Numbered from the stretch's first letter, positions 1 through 9,659 are shown. The stretch: 64,000 bases of DNA from Pseudooceanicola nanhaiensis DSM 18065 (GCF_000688295.1 NZ_JHZF01000016.1:120414-184413); one strand, 5' to 3'. The notes: generated by a model not told the origin, from the letters alone. Translations and numbers: made by a program.

Positions 1-1400
1 GGGGGCTGAGCCGGATCATCGAGCGCGGGGTCAAGGGGGTCGATTTCCTGCTCCGCTTCATGCTGCTGTCGATGGGGCCGCTGATCCTCGAGCTGTTCCT
101 CGTGGCGATCATCCTCTGGTTGGTCTTCGACATCCGCTACCTGCTGGTCGTGGCGGGCGTGGTCGCGGCCTATGTCCTCTTCACCTTCAAGGTGACGGAA
201 TGGCGGGTGAAGCTCCGCAAGGAGATGAACGACCAGGATACCGACGCGAACCAGAAGGCGATCGATTCGCTGCTGAACTTCGAGACGGTGAAGTATTTCG
301 GCGCCGAGCGGCGCGAGGCCGCGCGCTACGACGTCGCGATGGAGCGCTACCAGGTGGCGGCGCTGAAGACGGCCTATTCGCTGGCGTTCCTGAACGCGGG
401 ACAATCGGTGCTGATCACCGGCGGGCTTGTCGGCGTGATGGCGATGGCGGCGATCGGGGTGCAGTCGGGCGAGCTGACCGTGGGCGATTTCGTCATGGTC
501 AACGCCTACATGCTCCAGATCACCATGCCGCTGAACTTCCTCGGCACCGTCTACCGCGAGATCCGGCAGGCGCTGGTCGACATGGGCGAGATGTTCGGCC
601 TGCTCGACCGGCCGGCCGAGATCCGGGACAGGCCGGGCGCGCCGGCGCTGCAGGTTTCGGGCGGCGAGGTGACGCTGGAGGACGTGCGCTTCGCCTACGA
701 GCCGGAGCGCGAGATCCTGAAGGGGATCACGATCCGGGCGCGGCCGGGAGAGAAGGTGGCGATCGTCGGTCCCTCGGGGTCGGGCAAGTCGACCATCGGG
801 CGGCTTCTGTTCCGGTTCTACGACGTGACCGGCGGGGCGCTGAAGATCGACGGGCAGGACGTGCGCGAGGTGACGCAGGAGAGCCTGCACGACGCGATCG
901 GCGTGGTGCCGCAGGACACGGTGCTCTTCAACGACACGATCCGGTACAACATTGCCTACGGGCGCGAGGGCGCCTCCTTCGAGGAGGTCCAGGCGGCGGC
1001 CCGGGCGGCGCAGATCCACGAGTTCATCGAGACGCTGCCCGAGGGCTACGACACGGTCGTGGGCGAACGGGGGCTGAAGCTCTCGGGCGGGGAGAAGCAG
1101 CGCGTGGGCATCGCCCGGACGTTGCTCAAGGATCCGCCGATCCTGCTGCTGGACGAGGCGACCTCGGCGCTGGACACCGAGACCGAGCGGGGCATCCAGA
1201 CGGCGCTGGCGCGGGCCGGGCAGGGGCGGACGGTGCTGACCATCGCGCACCGGCTCTCGACCGTGGCGGATGCCGACCGGATCGTGGTGCTCGAGGCCGG
1301 GCGGATCGTCGAGGAGGGAACGCATGCCGAACTGCTGTCGCAGCAGGGCCGCTATGCCGGGCTCTGGTCCCGCCAGCAGGCCGAGGACGAGGCGGCCTGA
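1..1400 (+). CDS. ABC exporter, fused permease/ATPase, Atm1/ABCB7 type (5' truncated by window edge)
   Basis: This is the C-terminal two thirds of a fused membrane/ATPase half-transporter. The open frame enters from the window edge (first full codon at 3), so the start is outside. Translation begins inside the membrane domain and reaches the P-loop GPSGSGKST near 769-800, the signature LSGGEKQRVGIAR near 1083, and Walker B ILLLDEATSALD near 1140. The helical domain, including NFETVKYFGAERRE, reads like the mitochondrial and alphaproteobacterial Atm1 family, which exports glutathione-linked sulfur or persulfide compounds from the cytoplasm. Substrate is inferred from family resemblance only. 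No partner gene is visible upstream; downstream is an unrelated minus-strand methyltransferase. Confidence 0.85.
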   Translation, partial: GLSRIIERGVKGVDFLLRFMLLSMGPLILELFLVAIILWLVFDIRYLLVVAGVVAAYVLFTFKVTEWRVKLRKEMNDQDTDANQKAIDSLLNFETVKYFGAERREAARYDVAMERYQVAALKTAYSLAFLNAGQSVLITGGLVGVMAMAAIGVQSGELTVGDFVMVNAYMLQITMPLNFLGTVYREIRQALVDMGEMFGLLDRPAEIRDRPGAPALQVSGGEVTLEDVRFAYEPEREILKGITIRARPGEKVAIVGPSGSGKSTIGRLLFRFYDVTGGALKIDGQDVREVTQESLHDAIGVVPQDTVLFNDTIRYNIAYGREGASFEEVQAAARAAQIHEFIETLPEGYDTVVGERGLKLSGGEKQRVGIARTLLKDPPILLLDEATSALDTETERGIQTALARAGQGRTVLTIAHRLSTVADADRIVVLEAGRIVEEGTHAELLSQQGRYAGLWSRQQAEDEAA

Positions 1401-1466
1401 CCGGGGCCGGTGCGCGGCGCTCGCTCCCTCCGGGAGCCTCGCCCCGCCCGCCGTCCCGTGGCGCCT

Positions 1467-2306
1467 TCAGGCGGTGGCGGTGACGATGTTGATCGTGGCG
1501 GGGATCCGCAGGCCGTCCGGGCCGACGTAGGGGCCGAGAGCCGCGCGCAGGGTGTCGAGGATCGCGGCGCGGTCCGTGTCGGTGCCGTCCATCGCGCGCA
1601 TCATGCCGGGGATCGGGCCGATCCCGGCGGCGAGCGCGATGGCCTCGTCGAGATCCGCGAGGGGGAGGGTGGTGTCCTCTGGTGTCACCGAGACGCCTGT
1701 CCAGCCGGCGGCCCCGAGGATGCGGCGCACGCGGGCCGGGTCGCGGAAGGCGAGCGGGCCTGGGGCGTCGGGATCGCCCTGCGGCGGCGTGCCGAGGCGG
1801 TCCGTGGCGGCGGCGCGGGGCAGGGCGAACCAGGGGTTCCGCGCGGCCTCGGCCCAGGTGGCGCAGGCGAGGCGGCCGCCGGGGCGGAGGGCGGCACGGA
1901 TATTGGCGAAGGCCGTCACGGGATCGTCGAAGAACATCACGCCGAAGCGCGAGAGGCAGAGGTCGAAGGGCGGGGCTTCGGGCCGTTCGGACTGGATGTC
2001 GAGGAGGGCTATTCCGGCGTTCGGGGTGCCGGCGAGCGTCTCGCGGGCACGGGCGGCGAGCGGTTCGGAAATGTCGAGGCCGAGGACGCGGCCCCGGGGC
2101 CCGACGGCGCGGGCCGCGGCGAGGGTGGTCGCGCCCGCGCCGCAGCCGATGTCGAGCACGGCCTCGCCGGGGGCGGGGCGGGCGGCGTCCATCAGGCGTG
2201 CGAGGACATTGGACTGGAGGCGGTCGAGCAGCGCCTGACGGTCGGCCCAGAGCCGCCCCGGGGCGGCGTTCCAGAAGTCGCGTTCGGATTGGTTCGGGGC
2301 GGGCAT
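1467..2306 (-). CDS. Class I SAM-dependent methyltransferase
   Basis: A 279-residue protein with the class I methyltransferase motif I VLDIGCGAGATT at about residues 50-61, an acidic residue ending strand 2 in GLDIS, and the post-motif region LCLSRFGVMFFDDP. These fit a UbiE/small-molecule methyltransferase fold. The substrate cannot be told. The start at 2306 is chosen because a GAGGAG ribosome-binding stretch lies just upstream; the frame stays open a further 33 codons but that part runs through an intergenic repeat (2360-2392). The gene follows the RND pump on the same strand after a 127-bp gap. Confidence 0.8.
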   Translation of the reverse strand: MPAPNQSERDFWNAAPGRLWADRQALLDRLQSNVLARLMDAARPAPGEAVLDIGCGAGATTLAAARAVGPRGRVLGLDISEPLAARARETLAGTPNAGIALLDIQSERPEAPPFDLCLSRFGVMFFDDPVTAFANIRAALRPGGRLACATWAEAARNPWFALPRAAATDRLGTPPQGDPDAPGPLAFRDPARVRRILGAAGWTGVSVTPEDTTLPLADLDEAIALAAGIGPIPGMMRAMDGTDTDRAAILDTLRAALGPYVGPDGLRIPATINIVTATA

Positions 2307-2359
2307 GGCGGTCTCCTCCTCGCGCGGCGCGGCCCGGGCATCGAGCCCGGCCCGCGCCG

Positions 2360-2392
2360 GCCTCCGGCGGGGATATTTATGGCAAGAGGAAG
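2360..2392 (+). repeat. 33-bp dispersed intergenic element, copy 1
   Basis: Sequence identical to the right arm at 24746-24778: it opens GCCTCCGGCGGGG and ends GCAAGAGGAAG. It lies 41 bp beyond the stop codon of the minus-strand RND gene. A GC-rich stretch with the ATCGA loop motif also seen in other copies lies on its GCCTCC side. Confidence 0.8.
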
Positions 2393-2433
2393 CAGGGGAC
2401 GCCACGCCTGTTCCGGGCGCGGCGCCGGGGTTC

Positions 2434-5400
2434 TCACTCGGCGGCCTTCAGCCGGCCCGTGCCCTGGGCGACGATCCGGGCCTCGGGGCCGTCGTCGTCC
2501 CAGATGATCTCGGGCGATCTGACCCGGCGGGCGGCGCGGCGGAGCGCCCAATCCTCGGCGGCGCGGCTGCCGCGGCCGAAGGAGAGGCGGGCGAGCAGGC
2601 GCGCCATCCAGCGGAGGTAGGTGCCGGCCCAGACCCGCAGCGCGAGCATCGAGGGCGTGAAGACCAGCGTCAGCACCGTCGCGATGCCGAGGCCGAAGAC
2701 GACGGCCGTGGCCAGCTGCTTCCACCAGAGCGCGGTCGGGCTGTCGATCGAATAGCCGCCGCCGAAGAAGTCGAGGCTGAGGCCCAGCATCATCGGGGCG
2801 AGGCCCGCCATCGTGGTGATCGTGGTCAGCAGCACCGGGCGGAGCCGGTCTTCGGCGGTGCGGATGATCGCCTCGATCCGGGGCATGTAGCCGGAATATT
2901 CCTGGTAGGTGTCGATCAGCACGATGTTGTTGTTCACCACGATGCCGGCCAGCGCGACGATCCCCGTCCCGGTCATGATGATCGAGAAGGCCTGGTCCAT
3001 CACCAGCATCCCGATCAGCACCCCGGCGGTGGAGAGCACCACCGCCAGCAGCACCAGCACCGAATTGTAGAACGAGTTGAACTGCGCCAGCAGGATGATG
3101 AACATCAGCGCCAGCGCGGCGGAGAAGGCGGTCATCAGGAACTGTTCGGATTCGGCCTGGTTCTCCATGTCGCCGGTCCATTCCCACTCGATCCCCGCGG
3201 GCAGGTCCGCCTCGGTCTCGAGCCAGGTGGAGAGGGTCTCGATCCGTTCGGCCGGGGTCATCGGCGCCTCGTTCCCGCCGGGCCCCTCGACCGTCAGGCC
3301 GGGCGCGACGCCGGCCTTGATGTCGAAGAACCGTTTCTGGCCGATGCGCTTGATCTGGGCGAGCTTCGCGACGGGTTCGCGGGTGATGAAGTTCGACAGC
3401 GGCACGAGGCCGTCCTGCGTGCGCACCTTGAGGCTGTCGAGGGTGGCCAGGACCCGGTCCTGTTCGGGCAGGCGGACGCGGATCTCGACCTCCTCGTCGG
3501 AGCTGTCCACCGACATCGTGTCGAGCAGCAGGCCCCGGGTCACGAGCTGGACCATGGCGCCGACGACGGCCACGTTCGCGCCGTAGCGGCCGGCCTTCTC
3601 GACATCGACGTCGATCTGCCAATCGATGCCGGGCAGGGGCAGCGTGTCCTCGACCAGGGTCAGGCCGCGGGTCTCGTCGAACTTCGCGCGGACCTTCTGG
3701 GTGGCGGCGATCAGCTCGTCCCAGTTGTCGCCCTTCACCCGCAGGTGCAGCGGCTTGGCCGAGGCCGGGCCCATGGCGGCGTTCAGGATCTCGACCTTGA
3801 TGCCGGGGATCGTCTCGAGACGCTCGGTGAGCTCGGCCAGGACGACGTCGCCGTCGAGCTCGGAGCGGTCCTTGCGGTCCTCCCACGGCACGATCTCGAG
3901 CTGGATCTGGCCCACGGTGTCGAGCGGCGGTTGCGCGCCGCCGGTGTTGGTGTCGAGCCCGCCCTCGCCGGCAAAGGCGAAGGCCGAAAGGACGCCGGGA
4001 TGGTCGAGCACCATCGCCTCGGCCTGCTGCACCAGCGCGTCCTTCTGGGCGAGCGAGAGGTTGCCGCGGGCGCGGACATAGACGATGGCCTGTTCGGGCT
4101 CGCTCTCGGTGAAGAATTCGACGCCCTTGCTGTTGGCCCCGTAGGTGGTGAAGGTCATCACCACGAAGGCGACGACGGCCGCGATGGTCACCAGCGGCAT
4201 CACCGGGTTGGCGGTGAGCGCCTTGATGAACCAGCCGAAGGGGGTCCGGCGGTGGCCCGCACGGATCCGGGACCGGCGCCAGTGGAGCTTGGCCGACCCG
4301 AGCGTGATCGAGGCGAAGGCGCAGGCGGCGAGGAAGAGCACGAGGCCGGGCAGGTGCGCGAGCGGGCCCTGCGAGATCTCGTCGGTGCCGGTCAGGTAGC
4401 CCGGGTTGATCGAGAGCATCGCGCCGAGGAACATCGCGTAGATCGCCACCGGCACGAGCGCGGCGCGGACGAGCCAGGGCAGGCGGCGCTGCATCCAGGC
4501 CGAGGCCCGGCCGAAGGCGCGCGAGATCCGGCCCGAGACGCCGCCGACGACCGGCAGGTAGATCATCACGACGATCAGCGAGGCGCAGAGCACGAAGATC
4601 AGCGTCACGGGGAGCATCCCCATGAACTCGCCCACGACGCCGGGCCAGAAGAGCATCGGCAGGAAGGCGCAGAGCGTGGTCGCGGTGGACGAGATCACCG
4701 GCCAGAACATCCGCTTGGCGGCCTCGACATAGGCGTGCATCGGGCCGGTGCCCGCGGCGATGCGGGTGTCGGCGTATTCGGTGACGACGATCGCGCCGTC
4801 GACCAGCATGCCGACGGCGAGGATCAGGCCGAACATGACGATGTTCGAGATCGTGATGCCCATGATCCCGAGCAGGACGAAGCAGAGCAGGAAGGAGGTC
4901 GGGATCGCGAAGCCGACAAGCAGGGCGGGGCGCGGCCCGAGGGCGGCCAGCACGACGATCATCACCAGCGCGATGGCGGTCAGGACCGAGCCTTCGAGCT
5001 GCTGGACCATGGAGCCCACCACCCGGCTCTGGTCGTTGGACGTGCCGACGTTGACGGCGGATCGCAGCTCCTCGGGCCAGTCGGCGGAGGCGTCGCGGAC
5101 GACCTGCTTCACCTCGTTCACGGTATCGATCAGGTTGTAGCCCTTGCGCTTGACGACCTGCAGCGCGACCGTCGGTTCCCCGTCGAACCGGGCGGTGCCC
5201 TTGCGGTCCTCGAAGGTCAGGCGGATGTCGGCCAGCTCGCCCAGAGTGACGGTGCGGTCGCCGTTGCGCTTCACCGGCAGCGCATAGATGTCGCGGGGTT
5301 CGTCGAAGCTTCCGGGGATCTTGACCGAGAAGGTGCCGCCCTCGCTCTCGATCTCGCCCGCGGCGATGAGCTGGTTGTTGTTGGTCACGACCGAGATCAG

Positions 5401-6003
5401 CTCGTCCGCGGTGACGTTGTAGGATTCCAGCCGCAGCGGGTCGATGATGACCTCGACCATCTCCTCGCGGTTGCCGGCGATCCCGGCCTCGAGCACCGCG
5501 TCGAGCGCCTCGACCTTTTCCTGCAGCGCCTTGGCGACGTTCGTCATCGTGCGTTCCGGCACCTTGCCGGTCAGGTTCACGATGATGATCGGGAATTCGG
5601 AGAAGTTGATCTCGTTGACCGAGTACTTGTCGAAGCCGGCCGGGAACTTCGACTCCGCCGTCGACATGGCGTCGCGCACGTCGGCCATGGTCTTGGTCTT
5701 GTCCCAGCCGAACTCGAATTCCAGCGCGACCCCGGCATAGCCCTCGGCGGCGGTGGAGGTCATCTTGTCGAGCCCGTCGAGATCGGCGAGCTCGGTCTCC
5801 ATCGGCTTGACCAGCAGCGTCTCGGCATCCTCGGCCGAGATGCCGGGGAAGGGGACCGAGATGAAGAGCGCCGGGATCTCGATGTCGGGCTCGCCCTCCT
5901 TGGGCAGGTTCACATACGAATAGGCTCCCGCGGCGAGCGAGAGCACGATGAAGGCCAGGATCATGCGGGCGCGCGAAGCGGCCCAGTCGACGATTCCGGT
6001 CAT
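2434..6003 (-). CDS. RND-family efflux pump, inner-membrane permease
   Basis: A 1189-residue AcrB-type transporter that would expel compounds across the inner membrane using proton motive force, together with the adaptor encoded just upstream and an outer-membrane channel not seen here. It has the expected layout: TM1 near residues 13-33, a large periplasmic loop, a TM4 region containing GMLVDGAIVV near residue 400, a second loop, and a TM10 region with VVNNNIVLID near 1023. In AcrB the equivalent sites are the pair D407-D408 and K940; here only the first Asp is kept and the Lys position is Asn, so the proton relay is not canonical. The start overlaps the adaptor stop by 4 bp (ATGA), so the two are co-transcribed. 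Confidence 0.92.
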   Translation of the reverse strand: MTGIVDWAASRARMILAFIVLSLAAGAYSYVNLPKEGEPDIEIPALFISVPFPGISAEDAETLLVKPMETELADLDGLDKMTSTAAEGYAGVALEFEFGWDKTKTMADVRDAMSTAESKFPAGFDKYSVNEINFSEFPIIIVNLTGKVPERTMTNVAKALQEKVEALDAVLEAGIAGNREEMVEVIIDPLRLESYNVTADELISVVTNNNQLIAAGEIESEGGTFSVKIPGSFDEPRDIYALPVKRNGDRTVTLGELADIRLTFEDRKGTARFDGEPTVALQVVKRKGYNLIDTVNEVKQVVRDASADWPEELRSAVNVGTSNDQSRVVGSMVQQLEGSVLTAIALVMIVVLAALGPRPALLVGFAIPTSFLLCFVLLGIMGITISNIVMFGLILAVGMLVDGAIVVTEYADTRIAAGTGPMHAYVEAAKRMFWPVISSTATTLCAFLPMLFWPGVVGEFMGMLPVTLIFVLCASLIVVMIYLPVVGGVSGRISRAFGRASAWMQRRLPWLVRAALVPVAIYAMFLGAMLSINPGYLTGTDEISQGPLAHLPGLVLFLAACAFASITLGSAKLHWRRSRIRAGHRRTPFGWFIKALTANPVMPLVTIAAVVAFVVMTFTTYGANSKGVEFFTESEPEQAIVYVRARGNLSLAQKDALVQQAEAMVLDHPGVLSAFAFAGEGGLDTNTGGAQPPLDTVGQIQLEIVPWEDRKDRSELDGDVVLAELTERLETIPGIKVEILNAAMGPASAKPLHLRVKGDNWDELIAATQKVRAKFDETRGLTLVEDTLPLPGIDWQIDVDVEKAGRYGANVAVVGAMVQLVTRGLLLDTMSVDSSDEEVEIRVRLPEQDRVLATLDSLKVRTQDGLVPLSNFITREPVAKLAQIKRIGQKRFFDIKAGVAPGLTVEGPGGNEAPMTPAERIETLSTWLETEADLPAGIEWEWTGDMENQAESEQFLMTAFSAALALMFIILLAQFNSFYNSVLVLLAVVLSTAGVLIGMLVMDQAFSIIMTGTGIVALAGIVVNNNIVLIDTYQEYSGYMPRIEAIIRTAEDRLRPVLLTTITTMAGLAPMMLGLSLDFFGGGYSIDSPTALWWKQLATAVVFGLGIATVLTLVFTPSMLALRVWAGTYLRWMARLLARLSFGRGSRAAEDWALRRAARRVRSPEIIWDDDGPEARIVAQGTGRLKAAE

Positions 6004-7307
6004 TGGGTCGGCTCCTGATAGGTCGGTGCCACGGGGACGCCGGTGACCACGTATTCCTGTCCGATGATGATGACGTCGGCCTGGTCGGGCAGGCCGGTCA
6101 GCCAGATGCCCTGCGCGGTGTCGCGCATCACGTCGACGGGAACGAATTCCGCCATGTTCTCCGCGCCCACGATGCGCACGCCGAGCGTGCCGTCGTCGTC
6201 GAGCGTCAGGGCCGATTGCGGCAGCAGGTGCGCCTTGGCGCCCGCGGCCTCGATCCCGATCTCGACCGTCTGGCCGTCGCGGATCGAGAGGTCGCCGTTC
6301 GGGACCGTGATCTCGACCCGGAAGGTGCGGGTCTGCGGATCGGCCGAACGGGAGAGGAAGGTGACCTCGCCGATGACCTCGCGGCCGCCCGCCGCAAGCC
6401 GCGCGCCGGCGCGGGCGCCGGGCGTCACGCGGTCGACCTCGGTCTCGGGGATGTAGCCCACGAGCTTGATCGGATCGAGCTGGATGACCGTGGCGCAGAG
6501 GCCGCCGGTCTGCAGCAGCGAGCCGATCTCGGCGGTATCCGATTCCAGGAGCCCCCCGAAGGGCGCCTCCATCGTCAGCCGGTCGATCTCGCGCTCGGCC
6601 GATGCCACGCCGGCCTCGGCGGCCTGGATCGCGGAGGTCACGGTCGAAAGCCCGGATTCGGCCGAGGCCAGTCCGGCCTCTGCAGAGCGCACCGCCGCGG
6701 TGGCCGAGGCGACGCGGGTCTCGGAGGCATAGCCGCCCTCGGACAGCTTCTGCGCGGCGTTCAGGTTGATGCGCGCTTCATCCAGCCCGGCCTTCGCCTC
6801 TTCGACGCGGGCCTTCGAGGTCGGAACCGAGGCGCGCGCCTCGGACAGCCGCGCCTGCGCCTCGGAGAGAGAGGCCTCACGGGTGCCGGGGTCGAGCTCG
6901 CAGAGCACGTCGCCCGCGGCGACCTCGGAGCCCTTGCGGCGCGGGTCCGAGACCACCCGGCCGGAGGTCTCGGCCCGGACCTCGACCTGGCGTGCGGCCT
7001 CGGTCTGGCCGCGCAGCACGACGGCGCCGTCGATCTCGCGTGCGGCAGAGCGGATCGCCACCACGCCCACGGGCTTCTGCGTCTCCGCGGCCGCCTCCGG
7101 GGTCTCGGTTTCCGCGGGCGCCGCGGCGGCGTCCTGCGTGGCGGGCTGTTCGGTTTCCGCGGGCGGCGGCGTGCTGCCCTCGGCGATCTCGACCGCTTCC
7201 TCGAAGCTCGCCCCGTTTGCGAAGGCCACCAGCGCGTCGCGGTAGAGGATTGCAACCGCAAGGGCCGCTGCGACCACGATGGCCGTAAGGACAGGGAGCA
7301 GGCGCAT
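6000..7307 (-). CDS. RND efflux periplasmic adaptor subunit (membrane fusion protein)
   Basis: A 435-residue HlyD/AcrA-type adaptor linking the RND permease to an outer-membrane channel. Residues 1-30 form one N-terminal membrane anchor; there is no lipobox Cys. A low-complexity Ala/Glu/Pro/Thr linker follows to about residue 75, then a lipoyl-like half domain (QVEVRAETSGRV), an Ala/Glu-rich coiled-coil hairpin with repeated heptads (AEAGLASAESGLS and similar), the second lipoyl half (APFGGLLES) and beta-barrel segments. It is first in a two-gene operon with the permease, overlapping it by 4 bp. The intergenic region upstream carries repeated short motifs and is shared with a divergent plus-strand gene. 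Confidence 0.9.
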   Translation of the reverse strand: MRLLPVLTAIVVAAALAVAILYRDALVAFANGASFEEAVEIAEGSTPPPAETEQPATQDAAAAPAETETPEAAAETQKPVGVVAIRSAAREIDGAVVLRGQTEAARQVEVRAETSGRVVSDPRRKGSEVAAGDVLCELDPGTREASLSEAQARLSEARASVPTSKARVEEAKAGLDEARINLNAAQKLSEGGYASETRVASATAAVRSAEAGLASAESGLSTVTSAIQAAEAGVASAEREIDRLTMEAPFGGLLESDTAEIGSLLQTGGLCATVIQLDPIKLVGYIPETEVDRVTPGARAGARLAAGGREVIGEVTFLSRSADPQTRTFRVEITVPNGDLSIRDGQTVEIGIEAAGAKAHLLPQSALTLDDDGTLGVRIVGAENMAEFVPVDVMRDTAQGIWLTGLPDQADVIIIGQEYVVTGVPVAPTYQEPTQ

Positions 7308-7396
7308 GTGCTAATCCGGAGTTATCGAGGAGCCAGGACGTATTACGGCCCGAAATATGAGGTGGATGACGCGGCGCAAGGCCGGGCCGGGGCATT

Positions 7397-7421
7397 TCTA
7401 AACCATTCTGTTCAGATTAGA
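7397..7421. promoter_or_regulatory. Possible operator in the divergent RND adaptor / yfgM-like intergenic region
   Basis: Within the 228-bp region between the two divergent genes, TCTAA (7397-7401) and TTAGA (7417-7421) form an imperfect dyad. CATTTCT is repeated directly at 7393 and 7422, and CGCAAGGCCG occurs at 7375 and again near 7438. Repeated short sites between divergent genes are compatible with a repressor-controlled efflux promoter. No regulator gene is adjacent. Confidence 0.25.
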
Positions 7422-7535
7422 CATTTCTGCAACGCCGCGCAAGGCCGTGCGCATCGGGCGGGCGCCCTCTGGGCAGGTATTGGCAGGGCCGGGTCAACAG
7501 GTTAAGAGAGGCCCGAAATCAGGGGAGAACGCCGC

Positions 7536-8216
7536 GTGAGCCAGTCTGACAGCTTCATCGAGGAAGTCACCGAGGAAGTCCGCCGCGACCGCCTGTTCGC
7601 GACCATGAAGCGGTTCGGCTGGATCGCCATCGTCCTCGTGCTGCTCATCGTCGGTGGTGCGGCCTACAACGAATACCGCAAGTCGCAGGAGCGCGCCTCG
7701 GCCGAGGCGCTCGGCGATGCGCTGCTCAACGCTCTGGATCAGGACAGCGCCGAGGAACGCGTCGCGGCGCTGAACGCGGTCGAGACCGACAGCGCCGGGC
7801 AGGAGGCCGTCGTGGCGCTGCTGGAGGCTTCGGAAGCGGCCAGCGCGGGCGATCCCGCCAAGGCGTCCGACCGTCTGATGGCGGTCGCAGAGCGCGAGGA
7901 CCTGCCGCGCATCTACCGCGACCTCGCCCGGTTCAAGGCGCTCGGCATGAACGCCGCCGCGATGGAGCCCGCCGAGCTTCGCGCCGGCTACGAGGCGCTC
8001 GCCGCCCCCGGCGCGCCCCTGCGGCTGCTCGCGCTGGAGCAGGTTGCGCTGACCTACGTGGCGGAAGGCGACACGGAACAGGCGGTCGAGGTGCTCGAGT
8101 CCGTGCGCAGCGACGCCGAGGTGACCTCGGGCTTGCGTCAGCGCGTGTCTCAGTTGATGGTGGCGCTCGGCGAGGACCCGGCGGCCGAGGATACGGCCGA
8201 ACCGGTCAATGACTAA
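7536..8216 (+). CDS. YfgM-like tetratricopeptide inner-membrane protein
   Basis: A 226-residue protein with a short cytoplasmic N-terminus, one membrane span at about residues 28-44 (rich in Ile/Val/Leu) and an Ala-rich helical periplasmic domain made of TPR-like hairpins. This is the architecture of YfgM, an ancillary SecYEG translocon subunit that hands proteins to periplasmic chaperones. The position immediately before bamB and der matches the yfgM-bamB-der order known from E. coli, which is the strongest support. It ends in a short acidic tail and overlaps or abuts the bamB start. Confidence 0.8.
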   Translation: MSQSDSFIEEVTEEVRRDRLFATMKRFGWIAIVLVLLIVGGAAYNEYRKSQERASAEALGDALLNALDQDSAEERVAALNAVETDSAGQEAVVALLEASEAASAGDPAKASDRLMAVAEREDLPRIYRDLARFKALGMNAAAMEPAELRAGYEALAAPGAPLRLLALEQVALTYVAEGDTEQAVEVLESVRSDAEVTSGLRQRVSQLMVALGEDPAAEDTAEPVND

Positions 8217-8232
8217 AGAGGGGCCGCGATAC

Positions 8233-9597
8233 ATGGCTGAGGCAGGGGTACTTTCGCGCGCGCCGCTTGGCGCGCACCTGCGGTTCGGGCTCAGGGCGGG
8301 GCTCGTGGGCTCGCTGATCCTGCTCGCCGGCTGCGGCGAGAACGAGGTTCTGCTGCCCGGCAAGCGGGAAGATCCCCGCGCCGTCCTGCAGACCGAGGGC
8401 CCGGACGAGGCGCAGGCGCCGAACCGTGCCGTCCCGATCCGCCTGCCGGCACCCTCCGTGAACGCCGCGTGGCTGCAGGGGCCGGGCACGCCCGCGACGC
8501 GCAACACGCACCCCGCGCTCTCGGCCGCACCGCAGCTGATCTGGTCCGCGCCGATCGGGGCCGGTGACGGGCGCCGCCAGCGCATCACCGCCGATCCGGT
8601 GGTCTCGGGCGGCCGCATCTACGCGATGGATTCCGAAAGCCAGGTCACCGCGACCTCGACCGGGGGCCAGACGCTCTGGTCCCGCAGCCTCGTGCCGGCG
8701 CGCGACGGGGCGACCGACGCGGTCGGCGGCGGGCTGGCGCTCGGCGGCGGCAAGCTCTTCGCGACCTCGGGCTTCGGTGAACTGACCGCGATGGATGCCG
8801 CGACCGGCGCGATCCTCTGGCAGCAGAAGCTCGACTCGGTCGGCAACGGCGCGCCGACCTACATGAACGGCGTGGTCTACCTCGTCGGCGGGGACGGCAC
8901 CGGCTGGGCGGTGGACGCGGGCAACGGCCGCATCCGCTGGCAGCTTGCCTCGGCGCCCACGATCAACGCGCTGGTCGGCGGTTCGGCCCCGGCGGTCACC
9001 GACACCTTCGTCATCTTCCCCTATGCCTCGGGCGAGATCACCGCGGCCTTCCGCGAGGGCGGCCTGCGCCGCTGGGACAACGTCGTCGCGGGCCGCCGCC
9101 CCGGCGTCGCCCGCGCCAACGTCAACGCCGTCTCGGGCGATCCGGTCGTGGTCGGCGACACGGTCTACGCGGGCACCCTGTCGGGGCGGCTCGCCGCGAT
9201 CGGGCTCGGCAACGGCGAACCCGCATGGACCGCCGGAGAGGGCCCGCTCTCGCCGGTGACCGTGATCGGCGGCTCGGTCTTCCTGATCTCGGACCGCAAC
9301 GAGCTCGTGCGCCTCGACGCCGCGACCGGCGAGCGGATCTGGGGCACGGAACTGCCCTTCTTCACCCGCGCGCGGCCCCGCAAGCAGGCCGAGATCTTCG
9401 GTCACTACGGGCCGGTCGTCGCGGGCGGACGGGTGATCGTCGCCTCGAACGACGGCCAGCTGCGGTTCTTCGATCCGACCAACGGCGCGCTGGTCCGCAG
9501 CATCGAGATCCCCGGCGGCGCGACCTCCGATCCGGTGGTCGCGGGCGGCACGCTCTATGTGGTATCGGCCGACGGCAAGCTGCTGGCCTATCGCTGA
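8233..9597 (+). CDS. bamB: BamB-like outer-membrane assembly lipoprotein, PQQ-type beta-propeller
   Basis: A 454-residue protein with a lipoprotein signal peptide (lipobox LLAGC, Cys at residue 34), followed by about 65 linker residues and a run of PQQ/WD-like propeller blades, each with the G..YALD/AIDAATG..W pattern (for example AMDAATGAILW and RLDAATGERIW). BamB helps the BAM complex insert beta-barrel proteins. I chose the ATG at 8233 because AAAGAGG lies upstream; another ATG at 8209 overlaps the previous stop but has no ribosome-binding site. Adjacent der completes the usual neighbourhood. Confidence 0.88.
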   Translation: MAEAGVLSRAPLGAHLRFGLRAGLVGSLILLAGCGENEVLLPGKREDPRAVLQTEGPDEAQAPNRAVPIRLPAPSVNAAWLQGPGTPATRNTHPALSAAPQLIWSAPIGAGDGRRQRITADPVVSGGRIYAMDSESQVTATSTGGQTLWSRSLVPARDGATDAVGGGLALGGGKLFATSGFGELTAMDAATGAILWQQKLDSVGNGAPTYMNGVVYLVGGDGTGWAVDAGNGRIRWQLASAPTINALVGGSAPAVTDTFVIFPYASGEITAAFREGGLRRWDNVVAGRRPGVARANVNAVSGDPVVVGDTVYAGTLSGRLAAIGLGNGEPAWTAGEGPLSPVTVIGGSVFLISDRNELVRLDAATGERIWGTELPFFTRARPRKQAEIFGHYGPVVAGGRVIVASNDGQLRFFDPTNGALVRSIEIPGGATSDPVVAGGTLYVVSADGKLLAYR

Positions 9598-9659
9598 GCG
9601 CTTTCCGCGGCCGGGCGAATGGTGTATCGGGGCGCTTCGGCAGAAGCGGAGTCTGAGCC

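Noticed and set aside
2305..6018. A 1237-codon open frame on the plus strand, antisense to the RND gene
   Set aside because: It is a GC-rich mirror frame: the translation is rich in His, Arg, Asp and Gly with no domain, while the minus strand encodes a clear RND protein.
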